The notes: generated by a model not told the origin, from the sequence alone. A stretch of DNA of 64,000 nucleotides from JBKECO01 sp047974745 (GCA_047974745.1 JBKECO010000007.1:1-64000); one strand, 5' to 3'; positions 34,259-43,439 are shown, counted from the first letter of the stretch. Made by a program: numbers and translations.

Positions 34259-35188
34259 ATGCTTACAGTAAAAAATATACTGATCTGTGGTTCTGGAATG
34301 ATGGGCAAGGGAATCGCACAAATTTTTTCAAGTTGTGAGGAGTATTCGATTACACTCTATGATATCAGACTGTCAGACATCCATTCGGATATTCGCGCTA
34401 ATTTAAATCAGCTGCGTGACAAAGGGATCCTGACAGATGCCCAGATCGATGAAAGATTGTCCCGTATTGCATTTACGACCGACATAGAAGACGATGCAGT
34501 GAAAAACGCTGACATGGTGGTAGAATGCGTATTTGAGAATATGCAGATCAAACAGGATCTGTTCCTGCAGCTGGAAGGTATCTGCAGAACAGATACCATA
34601 TTTGCAACAAATACCTCGGTCATGAGTCCTACAGAAATTGCAGCAAAAATCACACACAAGGAAAGGCTGGTCGGAACTCATTTCTGGAATCCTGCTTTTT
34701 TGATTCCTTTGGTGGAGGTTGTTAAATCCAATTACACCGCAGATGAAGTAGCACAGATCACAATGGATGTGCTGTTCAAGGTTGGCAAGAAACCGGTGCT
34801 CTGTAAGAAGGATGTTCCTGGTTTTATAGCGAATCGTATGCAGCATGCGCTCTGGAGAGAAGCGATCTCCATTGTAGAAAATGGAATTGCGGATGCAGCA
34901 ACCGTAGATGAAGCTGTGAAATATAGCTTTGGATTGAGACTTCCGCAGCTGGCTCCGATGGAAAATATTGACATGGTCGGAACAGACCTGACCTACAATA
35001 TTCATGAATATATATTCAAAGACCTGGAAAATACGAGAGAACCATCAAAGCTCTTAAAAGAGCACCTGGATCATGGAGAAATCGGATTTAAGACAGGAAA
35101 AGGATTTCAGGAATGGACACCTGAGGAAATCGAGAAGTCAAGGAGAGATCTGAACGAATATCTGATTCGGATGATCTATGGTGTCTGA
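34259..35188 (+). CDS. 3-hydroxyacyl-CoA dehydrogenase-family enzyme, candidate 3-hydroxy-5-oxohexanoate dehydrogenase
   Basis: A 309-residue protein: Rossmann motif ILICGSGMMGKGIAQIF, ANTSVMSPTEIAAKITHKER, catalytic His/Glu in VGTHFWNPAFLIPLVEVV, and GFIANRMQHALWREA. It oxidises an L-3-hydroxy acid or its CoA ester with NAD. In the proposed pathway it would turn 3-hydroxy-5-oxohexanoate into 3,5-dioxohexanoate (triacetate). A related family member oxidises carnitine, so that is the main alternative. The open frame begins at TTG 34247; ATG 34259 after GGGAGATGCT is the better start. Confidence 0.85.
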   Translation: MLTVKNILICGSGMMGKGIAQIFSSCEEYSITLYDIRLSDIHSDIRANLNQLRDKGILTDAQIDERLSRIAFTTDIEDDAVKNADMVVECVFENMQIKQDLFLQLEGICRTDTIFATNTSVMSPTEIAAKITHKERLVGTHFWNPAFLIPLVEVVKSNYTADEVAQITMDVLFKVGKKPVLCKKDVPGFIANRMQHALWREAISIVENGIADAATVDEAVKYSFGLRLPQLAPMENIDMVGTDLTYNIHEYIFKDLENTREPSKLLKEHLDHGEIGFKTGKGFQEWTPEEIEKSRRDLNEYLIRMIYGV

Positions 35189-35232
35189 ATTTCGCAGGTA
35201 AGAAAACAATCAAATTTTGGAGGAAATTATCA

Positions 35233-36168
35233 ATGGGAAAAGTATTTGTAGACTTAACACATCCATTTAGTGCAGAGATACCTAGATGGCCATATTTTGA
35301 CAAACCGGTAGTTGACAGCAAGCATGGACTGGCAAAGGGCGGTGTCCTGACTCAGTATATCGGATGTACCATGCATACAGGAACACATGCGGATGCACCA
35401 CGTCATGTCATGGAAAAAGAATTCAATGGAAAAAGAGCAAGATATACACATGAGATGCCGATCGATGCCTATACAGGAGATGCAGTCTGCCTAGAAATCA
35501 AAGTTGAAAAATGGGGACTTATCGGACCTGAGCATCTAGATGATGCCTGCAAAAGAGCGAACATCAAGCCAGAAGAACTGGAAGGAATGGTCGTTTGTCT
35601 GAATACAGGGATGCATCGTGAATTTGATGATTCCAAGGACTATTATCACTATTCCTGCGGTACTGGAGTAGAAGCCGGAAAATGGTTCGTAGAACATAAA
35701 GTAAAATGTGTTGCAATGGATATGCAGGCACTGGATCATCCGCTTCATACAGCTATGGGTAATAATGGAATGACAAGAATGAACCTGCTGGGTGCTTCCG
35801 GCAGACCGATCACAGAAGAGTATATTGAAAAATTCGGCGAAGAAGCATACGCTGAATTTGATAAAGAACTGTATATCAAGCTTCACGGACAGGAAGCATA
35901 TGATGCAAAGTTCGGTGACCTGGAGGCAATCGGATGCTGGGGAACATGGGAACCATGTCACAAGCAGATGCTCGGTCATGGAATCGTTGGTGTAGAGAAT
36001 CTTGGTGGCGATCTGGATAAGGTAGCAGGAAAGCGTTTCCGTTTCTTCTGTTTCCCGATTAGATGGTATATGGGTGACGGATCCATGGTTCGCTGCGTTG
36101 CTGAAATTGACGAAGAAGAGGTCAATGATGTTCCAACGAGAACATATCATTACGGCGGAGTGATCTAG
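35233..36168 (+). CDS. Cyclase-family metal-dependent hydrolase, candidate dihydrophloroglucinol cyclohydrolase
   Basis: A 311-residue member of the cyclase/kynurenine-formamidase family with the metal motif MHTGTHADAPRH, plus DLTHPFSAEIPRWPYFD near the start and MDMQALDHPLHT. Members hydrolyse cyclic or amide C-N and C-C bonds. At about 311 residues it is longer than kynurenine formamidase (about 210). In this operon it is the natural candidate for opening the 1,3-diketone ring of dihydrophloroglucinol to a 3-hydroxy-5-oxo acid. TTTTGGAGG precedes ATG. Confidence 0.83.
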   Translation: MGKVFVDLTHPFSAEIPRWPYFDKPVVDSKHGLAKGGVLTQYIGCTMHTGTHADAPRHVMEKEFNGKRARYTHEMPIDAYTGDAVCLEIKVEKWGLIGPEHLDDACKRANIKPEELEGMVVCLNTGMHREFDDSKDYYHYSCGTGVEAGKWFVEHKVKCVAMDMQALDHPLHTAMGNNGMTRMNLLGASGRPITEEYIEKFGEEAYAEFDKELYIKLHGQEAYDAKFGDLEAIGCWGTWEPCHKQMLGHGIVGVENLGGDLDKVAGKRFRFFCFPIRWYMGDGSMVRCVAEIDEEEVNDVPTRTYHYGGVI

Positions 36169-36200
36169 GATACAACAGCTCTAAAAAGCAGGAGGAAAAA

Positions 36201-37064
36201 ATGCCACAAGCAAGTGATAAAGTTTTGTTAACAGTAGCCTGTACCGGTGCATGGCCCAAAAAAGAAAATACACCTTACGTGCCGCTGACACCGGAAGAAG
36301 AGGCAAAGGAAATCATTGCCTGCTGTGAAGCGGGTGCTTCCATTGCCCATATACATGTCAGAGATGATGATTTTAATGCTTCGATGGATTATAAAAAGTT
36401 CGAAGAAACAGTCAAAATTGTTCGGGATAACTGTGATATCGTAGTGAATCTAACCACCTCTGGCGGCATAGGTCTGTCAGACGAAGTACGCATGGCTCCT
36501 TTCCAGGGATTGCATCCGGAAATCGCATCCTTTGACTGTGGATCTATGAATTGGCAGAATTCCTGTGTGTTTGAAAACAGTCCGCAGTTTTTGGAAAAGC
36601 TTGCAGTACAAATGAATGAACATCAGGTAAAACCTGAAATCGAAATTTTTGATGCAGGTATGGTATACAATGCATTGTATCTGCAGAAAAAAGGATTTTT
36701 AAAGGGACCGCTTCACTTCCAGTTTGTTCTGGGTGCTGCCGGTGGTATGACGGCAACTGTGGAAAACCTATTATTTCTGGTGGGTCTATTGCCTGAAGAC
36801 GCAACATGGGGCGCACTTGGCATAGGGAAAGGCCATCTGCCGATCATGTATGCTGCACTTGCCCTTGGCGGTCATGTACGTGTTGGAATGGAAGATAATA
36901 TCCTGTATTCAAAAGGCGTACTTGCAAAATCAAATGTTGAATTTGTTGAGCGTACAAAACGAATCGTTACTGAAATAGGCAAAACAGTTGCTACTCCAGA
37001 TGAAGCCAGACAAATTCTAGACCTTAGCAATCGAAACACCAGACATCCGGAATTATTCAAATAA
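36201..37064 (+). CDS. Beta-keto acid cleavage enzyme (BKACE), candidate triacetate acetoacetate-lyase
   Basis: A 287-residue DUF849 TIM barrel: VACTGAWPKKENTPYVPLTP, zinc-binding HIHVRDD, FDCGSMNW, EIEIFDAGMVYNA and HVRVGMEDNI. BKACE enzymes cleave a beta-keto acid with acetyl-CoA to acetoacetate and a new CoA ester; the founding member acts on 3-keto-5-aminohexanoate in lysine fermentation. Lysine-fermentation partner genes (kamA, kdd, kal) are absent, while reductase and cyclohydrolase are present, so triacetate (giving acetoacetyl-CoA and acetoacetate) is the better guess. AGGAGG precedes ATG. Confidence 0.87.
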   Translation: MPQASDKVLLTVACTGAWPKKENTPYVPLTPEEEAKEIIACCEAGASIAHIHVRDDDFNASMDYKKFEETVKIVRDNCDIVVNLTTSGGIGLSDEVRMAPFQGLHPEIASFDCGSMNWQNSCVFENSPQFLEKLAVQMNEHQVKPEIEIFDAGMVYNALYLQKKGFLKGPLHFQFVLGAAGGMTATVENLLFLVGLLPEDATWGALGIGKGHLPIMYAALALGGHVRVGMEDNILYSKGVLAKSNVEFVERTKRIVTEIGKTVATPDEARQILDLSNRNTRHPELFK

Positions 37065-37148
37065 ATTCTTTTCTATTATGACATTTTAGGGTATACTGTA
37101 AAGTATGTTAATAAATTGTCAATATCTGAATAACGATAGGAGAATCAA

Positions 37149-37805
37149 ATGAAGGACAAAATAATTTCAGCGGAAGAAGCTGCCCGTTTTGTTAAGGATG
37201 GCGATTGCGTGATGATCGGTGGATTTATGTCGATCGGTACTCCGGAAATAATGATGGATGAATTGGTAAAGCAAGGCAAGGGAAATCTGCATGTAATTGC
37301 AAACGATTCAGGTTCACCAGGCAGAGGGATCGGAAAACTGGTCTCAGCCGGACTCGTAGCGAAAGAGACGGTATCACATATCGGACTGAATCCAGAGACT
37401 GGTGCAAAGATGTCATCTGGTGAAATGGAGGTCACTTTGGTACCGCAGGGTTCTCTTGCAGAGATGATTCGAGCAGGCGGCGCAGGGCTCGGAGGTGTAC
37501 TGACACCAACTGGACTCGGAACCACAGTGGAAGACGGCAAGCAGAAAGTCACTGTACAGGGAAAGGTCTATTTGCTTGAAGAACCACTAAAGGCAGATGT
37601 AGCGCTGATTCGCGGAAGTATAGTCGATAAGGCAGGTAATGTTTACTACAACTCCACCACCAGGAATTTTAATCCACTCATGGCGACAGCAGCTGAGCTT
37701 GTAATTGTTGCTGCTGAAAAAATAGTAGAAATCGGTGAGATCGATCCGAACTATGTCATGACACCGGGAATTTTTGTGGATTATATCGTGGGAGGTGAAG
37801 TATAA
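37149..37805 (+). CDS. Acetoacetate-type CoA-transferase subunit A
   Basis: A 218-residue protein of the 3-oxoacid CoA-transferase alpha family: KIISAEEAARFVKDGDCVMI, GGFMSIGTPEIMMDELVKQ, LVPQGSLAEMIRAGGAGLGG. It pairs with subunit B, which starts at the last base of this gene's stop codon. Together they would move CoA onto acetoacetate released by the BKACE reaction, feeding thiolase or butyrate formation. An 84-bp gap with TATACT at 37093 precedes it, so an additional promoter is possible. Confidence 0.92.
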   Translation: MKDKIISAEEAARFVKDGDCVMIGGFMSIGTPEIMMDELVKQGKGNLHVIANDSGSPGRGIGKLVSAGLVAKETVSHIGLNPETGAKMSSGEMEVTLVPQGSLAEMIRAGGAGLGGVLTPTGLGTTVEDGKQKVTVQGKVYLLEEPLKADVALIRGSIVDKAGNVYYNSTTRNFNPLMATAAELVIVAAEKIVEIGEIDPNYVMTPGIFVDYIVGGEV

Positions 37806-38467
37806 TGGCGAGTGCAAAAGAAATCATTGCAAATCGATGTGCGAAAGAAATCAAAGATGGAGATGTGGTGAACCTGGGTATTGGATTACCGACCCTTGTT
37901 TCCAATTATCTACCAAGCGGAGTATCACTGGTACTGCAGTCAGAGAACGGTATCCTCGGTATGGGTGAATTAAGTGCACCTGGAACTGAGGATAAAGATA
38001 CCATTAATGCCGGTATGCAGTTCGTGAATGTAAAGCCAGGAGCCTGCTTTTTTGATAGTGCGACATCCTTTGGTATTATACGAGGCGGACATGTTGACGT
38101 TACGATCTTAGGTGCACTTCAGGTTGATGAGACAGGCACACTGGCCAGTCATATCGTACCGGGCAAAATGGTACCAGGAATGGGCGGGGCTATGGACCTG
38201 GTTGCTGGGGCAAAGAAAGTCATTATTGCTACGACCCATACAGCAAAAGGGGAACCAAAGTTATTAGAACGGATCACACTGCCTGCGACTGCAATCAATA
38301 AAGTTCATATGATCGTCACAGAACTGGCGGTCATTGAAGTGGTCGACCATAGATTTGTTCTCCGTGAAATCGCTGCTGACACTACAGTTGAGGAGTTAAA
38401 AGCTCAGACAGGCGCAGAACTGATCATCGCTGAAGATCTAAAAGTGATGGAACCATTCGTGGACTAG
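37805..38467 (+). CDS. Acetoacetate-type CoA-transferase subunit B
   Basis: A 220-residue beta subunit carrying the catalytic glutamate in QSENGILGMG, where the Glu forms the gamma-glutamyl-CoA intermediate, with GDVVNLGIGLPTLVSNYLP upstream and GKMVPGMGGAMDLVAGAKK downstream. It completes the catabolic operon that began at 33076. No gene for transport or regulation follows. Confidence 0.93.
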   Translation: MASAKEIIANRCAKEIKDGDVVNLGIGLPTLVSNYLPSGVSLVLQSENGILGMGELSAPGTEDKDTINAGMQFVNVKPGACFFDSATSFGIIRGGHVDVTILGALQVDETGTLASHIVPGKMVPGMGGAMDLVAGAKKVIIATTHTAKGEPKLLERITLPATAINKVHMIVTELAVIEVVDHRFVLREIAADTTVEELKAQTGAELIIAEDLKVMEPFVD

Positions 38468-38541
38468 ATACTAGCTAGTTATATTAGATAAACTAATAAA
38501 AAATCAATGATAATTTAATATGGTTAATAGATCTTGGTCCA

Positions 38542-38570
38542 TTGAAAAATGAGATATGCCGTGTTACAAT
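38542..38570 (+). promoter_or_regulatory. Sigma-A promoter for the purine genes
   Basis: TTGAAA, a 17-bp spacer and TACAAT precede the GTG start of the IMP cyclohydrolase gene by about 50 bp. Confidence 0.7.
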
Positions 38571-38608
38571 TTTTTTATAAAATAAAAAATTGCAGCATGG
38601 CATTTTTT
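38556..38608 (+). promoter_or_regulatory. 20-bp imperfect inverted repeat overlapping the purine promoter
   Basis: The arms at 38556-38575 (ATGCCGTGTTACAATTTTTT) and 38584-38603 pair at 19 of 20 positions counting two G:U pairs, followed by a T-run. It covers the -10 element, so as DNA it could be an operator. As RNA from the upstream operon it would be a good terminator. Both roles are compatible. Confidence 0.55.
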
Positions 38609-38621
38609 AAGGAGGTTTGAA

Positions 38622-39335
38622 GTGAAGCTTATTTCATTAGAAAAGGAACTCTCGAATAACACATATCCTGGCAGAGGGATTATCATTGGGATGTCACAGG
38701 ATGGAAAATACGCAGTGACAGCCTATTTTATTATGGGCAGAAGCGAGAACAGTAGAAATCGAATTTTTATAGAGGATGGAGAAGGGATTCGCACACAGGC
38801 CTACGACCCTGCTAAATTAAATGATCCAAGTCTGATCATCTATGCGCCGGTAAAAGTACTGGGAAATAAAACGATCGTTACAAATGGAGATCAGACAGAT
38901 ACGATCTTTGAGCTCATGGACAAACAGCAGACGTTTGAACAAGCACTGCGGACACGTGAGTTCGAACCGGATGCTCCAAACTATACACCTCGAATTTCTG
39001 GTATCATGCATGTTGGGGGAGGGAGTTTTAATTATGCACTCTCCATTCTTAAAAGCAATAGTGGGAATCCGGACAGCTGTCATAGATTTACATTTGCTTA
39101 TGAAAGACCAGTTGCGGGAGAAGGTCATTTTATCCATACCTATAGAGAAGATGGAGATCCGATCCCTAGTTTTGAAGGGGAACCCAAAAGGATAGAAGTA
39201 AAGGGAACGCTTAAAGAATACTCCTCGCTCATCTGGGATAGCTTGAATATGGAAAATAAGGTGTCTTTATTTGTAAGATATATTGATCTGGAAACAGGAA
39301 AATATGAATCAAGAATCATCAATAAGAATCAGTGA
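38622..39335 (+). CDS. IMP cyclohydrolase, stand-alone (PurO-like)
   Basis: A 237-residue protein of the IMP cyclohydrolase-like family: NTYPGRGIIIGMSQDGKYAV, YFIMGRSENSRNRIF, GGGSFNYALSILKS. It closes the purine ring of FAICAR to IMP, a job done in most bacteria by the N-terminal domain of PurH. The start is GTG 38622 after AAGGAGG, with no ATG nearby. The AICAR formyltransferase gene follows 13 bp later, so the two last purine steps are paired as separate proteins. Confidence 0.85.
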   Translation: MKLISLEKELSNNTYPGRGIIIGMSQDGKYAVTAYFIMGRSENSRNRIFIEDGEGIRTQAYDPAKLNDPSLIIYAPVKVLGNKTIVTNGDQTDTIFELMDKQQTFEQALRTREFEPDAPNYTPRISGIMHVGGGSFNYALSILKSNSGNPDSCHRFTFAYERPVAGEGHFIHTYREDGDPIPSFEGEPKRIEVKGTLKEYSSLIWDSLNMENKVSLFVRYIDLETGKYESRIINKNQ

Positions 39336-39348
39336 CAGGAGGAACGGA

Positions 39349-40527
39349 ATGAAAGAATTGGAATTGAAATATGGTTGTAACCCAAATCAGAAGCCATCTC
39401 GAATTTATATGGAGTCAGGGGATCTTCCGGTCACGATCTTAAATGGAAGACCGGGATATATCAATTTTTTAGATGCTCTTAACGGATGGCAGCTCGTAAA
39501 GGAATTAAAGGAAGCGACAAGACTTCCTGCAGCGGCGTCCTTTAAGCATGTTTCTCCTGCAGGTGCAGCAGTAGGTCTGCCCTTATCAGAGGTCGAAAAG
39601 AAGATATATTGGGTCGATGATATGGAGATGGAATTCACACCACTGGCCAATGCCTATGCCAGAGCCAGGGGAGCGGACAGAATGTCATCCTTTGGCGATT
39701 TTATAGCACTTTCAGATATTTGCGATAAAGCAACTGCACTGATTATAAAAAGAGAAGTTTCAGATGGCGTCATTGCGCCTGGTTATGAGCCGGAAGCATT
39801 GCAGATATTACTGGATAAGAAGAAAGGTGGATACAATGTAATTGAAATTGATTCCAGCTATGTTCCTTCCCCTATAGAACGCAAGGAAGTGTACGGAGTC
39901 GTTTTTGAGCAAGGACGTAATGAACTGAAAATAGATCAGGATTTCTTTACGAACATTGTGACCGAAAACAAAGAGATATCGGCGAAGGCAATGATCGATC
40001 TTGCCATCTCCATGATCACACTCAAATATACACAGTCCAATTCTGTCTGCTATGTAAAAGATGGTCAGGCCATTGGAATCGGAGCTGGACAGCAGAGCCG
40101 TATCCACTGTACAAGACTTGCGGGTCAAAAGGCAGATAATTGGTTCCTTCGGCAGTCACCAAAAGTCCTTAGCCTGCCTTTTGTGGATGGCATCGGCAGA
40201 GCAGACAGGGACAACGCAATCGATCTCTATATTGGGGAAGATCATATGGACGTGCTTTTGGATGGAAAATGGGAGCTGATCTTTCAGTCAAAACCAGAAG
40301 TGTTCACGGCTGATGAGAAACGAGACTGGTTGAACAGTCTGTGTGATGTCACACTCGGATCTGATGCCTTTTTCCCATTTGGAGATAATATCGAGCGGGC
40401 AAAAAGAATCGGTGTCAAATATATTGCACAGCCGGGGGGATCGATCCGGGACGATCATGTAATTGCGACCTGTAATAAATATGGAATGGTCATGAGTTTT
40501 ACTGGGATTCGTTTATTCCACCATTAA
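39349..40527 (+). CDS. AICAR formyltransferase, PurH C-terminal domain only
   Basis: A 392-residue protein: LKYGCNPNQKPSRIY, AAASFKHVSPAGAAVG, KYTQSNSVCYVKDGQAIGIGAGQQSR split over two blocks, SDAFFPFGDNIERAKRIGV and IAQPGGSIRDD. These are the transformylase signatures. The N-terminal MGS-like cyclohydrolase domain of normal PurH (about 510 residues) is missing, and the upstream gene supplies it. CAGGAGGAAC fixes ATG 39349. A terminator follows. Confidence 0.9.
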   Translation: MKELELKYGCNPNQKPSRIYMESGDLPVTILNGRPGYINFLDALNGWQLVKELKEATRLPAAASFKHVSPAGAAVGLPLSEVEKKIYWVDDMEMEFTPLANAYARARGADRMSSFGDFIALSDICDKATALIIKREVSDGVIAPGYEPEALQILLDKKKGGYNVIEIDSSYVPSPIERKEVYGVVFEQGRNELKIDQDFFTNIVTENKEISAKAMIDLAISMITLKYTQSNSVCYVKDGQAIGIGAGQQSRIHCTRLAGQKADNWFLRQSPKVLSLPFVDGIGRADRDNAIDLYIGEDHMDVLLDGKWELIFQSKPEVFTADEKRDWLNSLCDVTLGSDAFFPFGDNIERAKRIGVKYIAQPGGSIRDDHVIATCNKYGMVMSFTGIRLFHH

Positions 40528-40594
40528 TAATGAGAACACTGCGGTCGGAATACAGTTACAGACGATCTTTGAAACAGACAAGAAATACATTAGA

Positions 40595-40634
40595 AAAGGT
40601 ATGGTCCAGATATACAGGCACCATACCTTTTTTT
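40595..40634 (+). terminator. Intrinsic terminator after the purine genes
   Basis: AAAGGTATGGT (40595-40605) pairs with ACCATACCTTT (40620-40630), followed by T7. It lies between convergent genes. The short ORF spanning it (40530-40733) is not credible. Confidence 0.9.
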
Positions 40635-40716
40635 GAGATAGACAGGAACAATCATTTTACTGCATATATATTCAGGTACACTGATCAAAAAGCGCTGATT
40701 ATAAGTCGCAGTTTTC

Positions 40717-41883
40717 CTATTCTATATTTGTGATTTCCTTTGCCAGCTCCTTAAGCTGTGCCAGTGTCTCATCATTCAAAGACGATTTTATCGTGATCTC
40801 TGTATTGTAATACGTGATGTCCTTTAATGGGTCAATGATTTCATGCATTTTTTTGGCAGCCATCGGAGCCCAGGTACCATTCTCGATAATACCAACATGC
40901 CTGTTGCGAAATCCTTTATGTGCAAGTCGCAGCAGGAATCGTTCCATTGCAGGAAATACACCACCGTCATAAGTTGAAGATGCAAAAATAATTCGGTCAT
41001 AACGAAAGGCGTCCGACAGAACAGAAGACAGATCTTCGCGATTGAGTTCTCTGACGACCACATTGCTTTCACCCTTGAATCGTAACAATTCCGCAAGCTG
41101 TCTTGCTACGACACCAGTATTACCGTAAATAGAGGCATAGGCAATCAAGACACCGCTTTCTTCAGGCTCATAACTGCTCCAGATATTGTATTTTCCAAGG
41201 TAGGTCTCAAGGCCTTGGGAAAGCACCGGCCCATGGAGTGGACAGATGACCTCAACATTAAGACTTGGCAGTTTTTTTAAAATATTTTGCACCTGTGCAC
41301 CATACTTGCCCACGATATTCAAGTAATAACGTCGAGCCTCATTGACCCAGCTGTCATCTACATCATAGGAGCCGAATTTCCCGAATGCGTCTGCGGAAAA
41401 AAGAAGCTTATCCTGATCTACATAAGTCATCATGACCTCAGGCCAGTGAATCATAGGTGCCATAAGAAAATGAAGTGTTCTGGTGCCGATATTGAGGGTA
41501 TCTCCATCCTTTACAAGAACCTGCCGCTTGGAAAAATCAACAGGAAAGAATTGGGAGAGTATTGTAAAGGTCTTGGCATTTCCAACAATCTGAATATCCG
41601 GATAGAGTTCTACAAGGCGAAAAATGCTCGCTGAATGATCAGGCTCCATATGTGATATAACCAGATAATCAGGGATCCTGCCCTTCAAAGCAACATTGAC
41701 ATGGTTCAGCCATTCATCTGTTTTTCTAATATCAATCGTATCCATAATTACAACTTTTTCATCTAAGATGGCATACGAGTTATAGGATATCCCATCTGGA
41801 ATCGGGTATTGTCCTTCAAAAAGATCAAGATCACTATCAAAACAGCCTAAGTATTTGATATTGTCGTTTATTACTGGTTTCAT
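40717..41883 (-). CDS. Flavodiiron protein (FprA, A-type flavoprotein)
   Basis: A 388-residue protein: N-terminal metallo-beta-lactamase-like diiron domain with SHMEPDHSAS (HxExDH), APMIHWPEVMM, LFSADAFG and CPLHGPVL, then a flavodoxin domain with IAYASIYGNTG and SSTYDGGVFPAM. It reduces O2 (or NO) to water (or N2O) with electrons from rubredoxin or ferredoxin, protecting the strict-anaerobe enzymes. The start is set at the ATG whose complement is 41881-41883, because GGAGGG is too close to the earlier ATG. It is convergent with the purine genes. Confidence 0.92.
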   Translation of the reverse strand: MKPVINDNIKYLGCFDSDLDLFEGQYPIPDGISYNSYAILDEKVVIMDTIDIRKTDEWLNHVNVALKGRIPDYLVISHMEPDHSASIFRLVELYPDIQIVGNAKTFTILSQFFPVDFSKRQVLVKDGDTLNIGTRTLHFLMAPMIHWPEVMMTYVDQDKLLFSADAFGKFGSYDVDDSWVNEARRYYLNIVGKYGAQVQNILKKLPSLNVEVICPLHGPVLSQGLETYLGKYNIWSSYEPEESGVLIAYASIYGNTGVVARQLAELLRFKGESNVVVRELNREDLSSVLSDAFRYDRIIFASSTYDGGVFPAMERFLLRLAHKGFRNRHVGIIENGTWAPMAAKKMHEIIDPLKDITYYNTEITIKSSLNDETLAQLKELAKEITNIE

Positions 41884-42000
41884 CATTTCCCTCCTGCAAA
41901 AAATATAAATGAAAAGAATCAGCATATTGTTTTATTCTTGCATCATTATATCATACGAAAGTACTATTGGAATCATGTATCTAAAAAAACACATAAAAAT

Positions 42001-43341
42001 CTATCGGACGATGATTTCTTGTTTTGCTTCCGTCTTAATCAGTGAATCGGATTGAAAAGAGGAGAGGCCATAATAGAGGTCGCTCACCTTTGCATCCAGA
42101 TCCAGCATCCATCTGGCAGAAGCATCTAATTTATCAGCCTGAGTAATTTTCTGAATGATCGGTACATCATTCGGATCTCTGTTACGCAGAAGGTGGGAGG
42201 CCTCACGCTTTAGTCCTAGTATCCTTAGATAGGGGATATAGTCCAGGTTTCTCCCAAGCTTATAATCCGTGGATTGCATGCCAAGACAAATATGCATCAG
42301 TACTCTGCTGATTCTCGTGTATGTCATATCCCTGCTTTTGATCAAATCACAAAATTGTGAAAAACTGTGGTAATAGGGAAGTAGTTTTTTGATTCGGTTT
42401 GCCAGAAAAAGTGAGCAGTCCGCATAAAATGCAAGGCTGTCTGCCGGTTCAAGCAATAGCTTTGCATACAGGATTTCGGAAAAGAAATCATCATGCATCA
42501 AACAGGATGCATTCTGTGTTAAACTGTACATCGTCTCTTGGGGTAGTGAAGCTGTTAGGTCCATGTCATACAGAATCCGGCTTTCAAGGACATATTCCGG
42601 ATTATTTTTAAAATAGGTCAGACTGGAAAGCGGGTCTGATTCCAGATCACACAGTTGAAAGACCTTTTTTCGGACAGAAGTAGCTGAGCTGATGGTTCCT
42701 GTCAGATTCTGCTCATGATAGCCGCTTTCAATACGCTGTATCGGCACCGCTCTGATTTTTGAATGTCTTCGCAGCAGTTCTCTGATATACTCAATTCCAA
42801 GAATGTTATTTGGCGAGGAAAGAATTTGTTTGATCTGCATGATCTTATCCTCAGAGAGTAATGGAAAAGCCGAATGATCAGTATTCTTTAGATAATGAAT
42901 AAACGCATATTCTCTTGCGGCAGGAAAAGGGAGCCCCATTTTAACGGCATTGGACAAAAAGGCACGAAATTCCTGTGGCTCCTCGTTTAAAATAAGGGCG
43001 ATCGTTTCAAACATACCGGGATTTGGTGTTTCACATCCAAAGCTAATGTAATCGACGAAACCAAGTCTTTCAAAAAGAGCAATAGCAGCTGCTGCAAAGT
43101 ACTCAGCGGAAGCACAGGACCAAATGGTCGGAATTTCAAAAACAAGATCGGCTCCGTTCGAGATCGCAGCCTTCGTCCGCTCAAACTTGTTCAGTATTGC
43201 CGGTGTTCCACGCTGAACATAATTGCCGCTCATGGCTACTACGACATAGTCTGCACCAGTCAGTTCCTTTGCTTTTTGTATCTGATATAAATGACCATTG
43301 TGAAAGGGATTGTATTCCGCTACGATTCCTACGACCTTCAT
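42001..43341 (-). CDS. tmcAL: tRNA(Met) cytidine acetate ligase
   Basis: A 446-residue nucleotidyltransferase-like protein beginning MKVVGIVAEYNPFHNGHLYQ, with MSGNYVQRGTPAILNKFERT and GADLVFEIPTIWSCASAEYF, the signature of YlbM/TmcAL. It uses acetate and ATP to make N4-acetylcytidine at the wobble position of elongator tRNA-Met. AGGAGGAG before the ATG sets the start. It is divergent from acetate kinase, so two acetate-using activities share an intergenic region. Confidence 0.9.
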   Translation of the reverse strand: MKVVGIVAEYNPFHNGHLYQIQKAKELTGADYVVVAMSGNYVQRGTPAILNKFERTKAAISNGADLVFEIPTIWSCASAEYFAAAAIALFERLGFVDYISFGCETPNPGMFETIALILNEEPQEFRAFLSNAVKMGLPFPAAREYAFIHYLKNTDHSAFPLLSEDKIMQIKQILSSPNNILGIEYIRELLRRHSKIRAVPIQRIESGYHEQNLTGTISSATSVRKKVFQLCDLESDPLSSLTYFKNNPEYVLESRILYDMDLTASLPQETMYSLTQNASCLMHDDFFSEILYAKLLLEPADSLAFYADCSLFLANRIKKLLPYYHSFSQFCDLIKSRDMTYTRISRVLMHICLGMQSTDYKLGRNLDYIPYLRILGLKREASHLLRNRDPNDVPIIQKITQADKLDASARWMLDLDAKVSDLYYGLSSFQSDSLIKTEAKQEIIVR

Positions 43342-43439
43342 GCTTCTCCTCCTGAAAAACAAGCATCACTGATATGAGAATACTATATCAAAAAGTGTGG
43401 GTTGTTTCAAATTTAATACACGTTTTCCTATTGAAAAGA

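Noticed and set aside
34403..35005. 200-codon minus-strand frame opposite the dehydrogenase gene
   Set aside because: It is antisense to a strongly supported enzyme gene, with Cys/His/Phe-rich composition and no ribosome site.
35536..36150. 204-codon minus-strand frame opposite the cyclase-family gene
   Set aside because: It is antisense to a gene with clear metal-site motifs, so it is a codon-bias shadow.
36201..38467. Lysine-fermentation (kce/atoDA) interpretation
   Set aside because: BKACE and CoA-transferase also occur in lysine fermentation, but no aminomutase, 3,5-diaminohexanoate dehydrogenase or 3-aminobutyryl-CoA lyase gene is nearby, whereas an SDR and a cyclase-family hydrolase are.
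40530..40733. 67-codon plus-strand frame after the AICAR formyltransferase gene
   Set aside because: It contains the intrinsic terminator (40595-40634) within its length and lacks a proper ribosome site.
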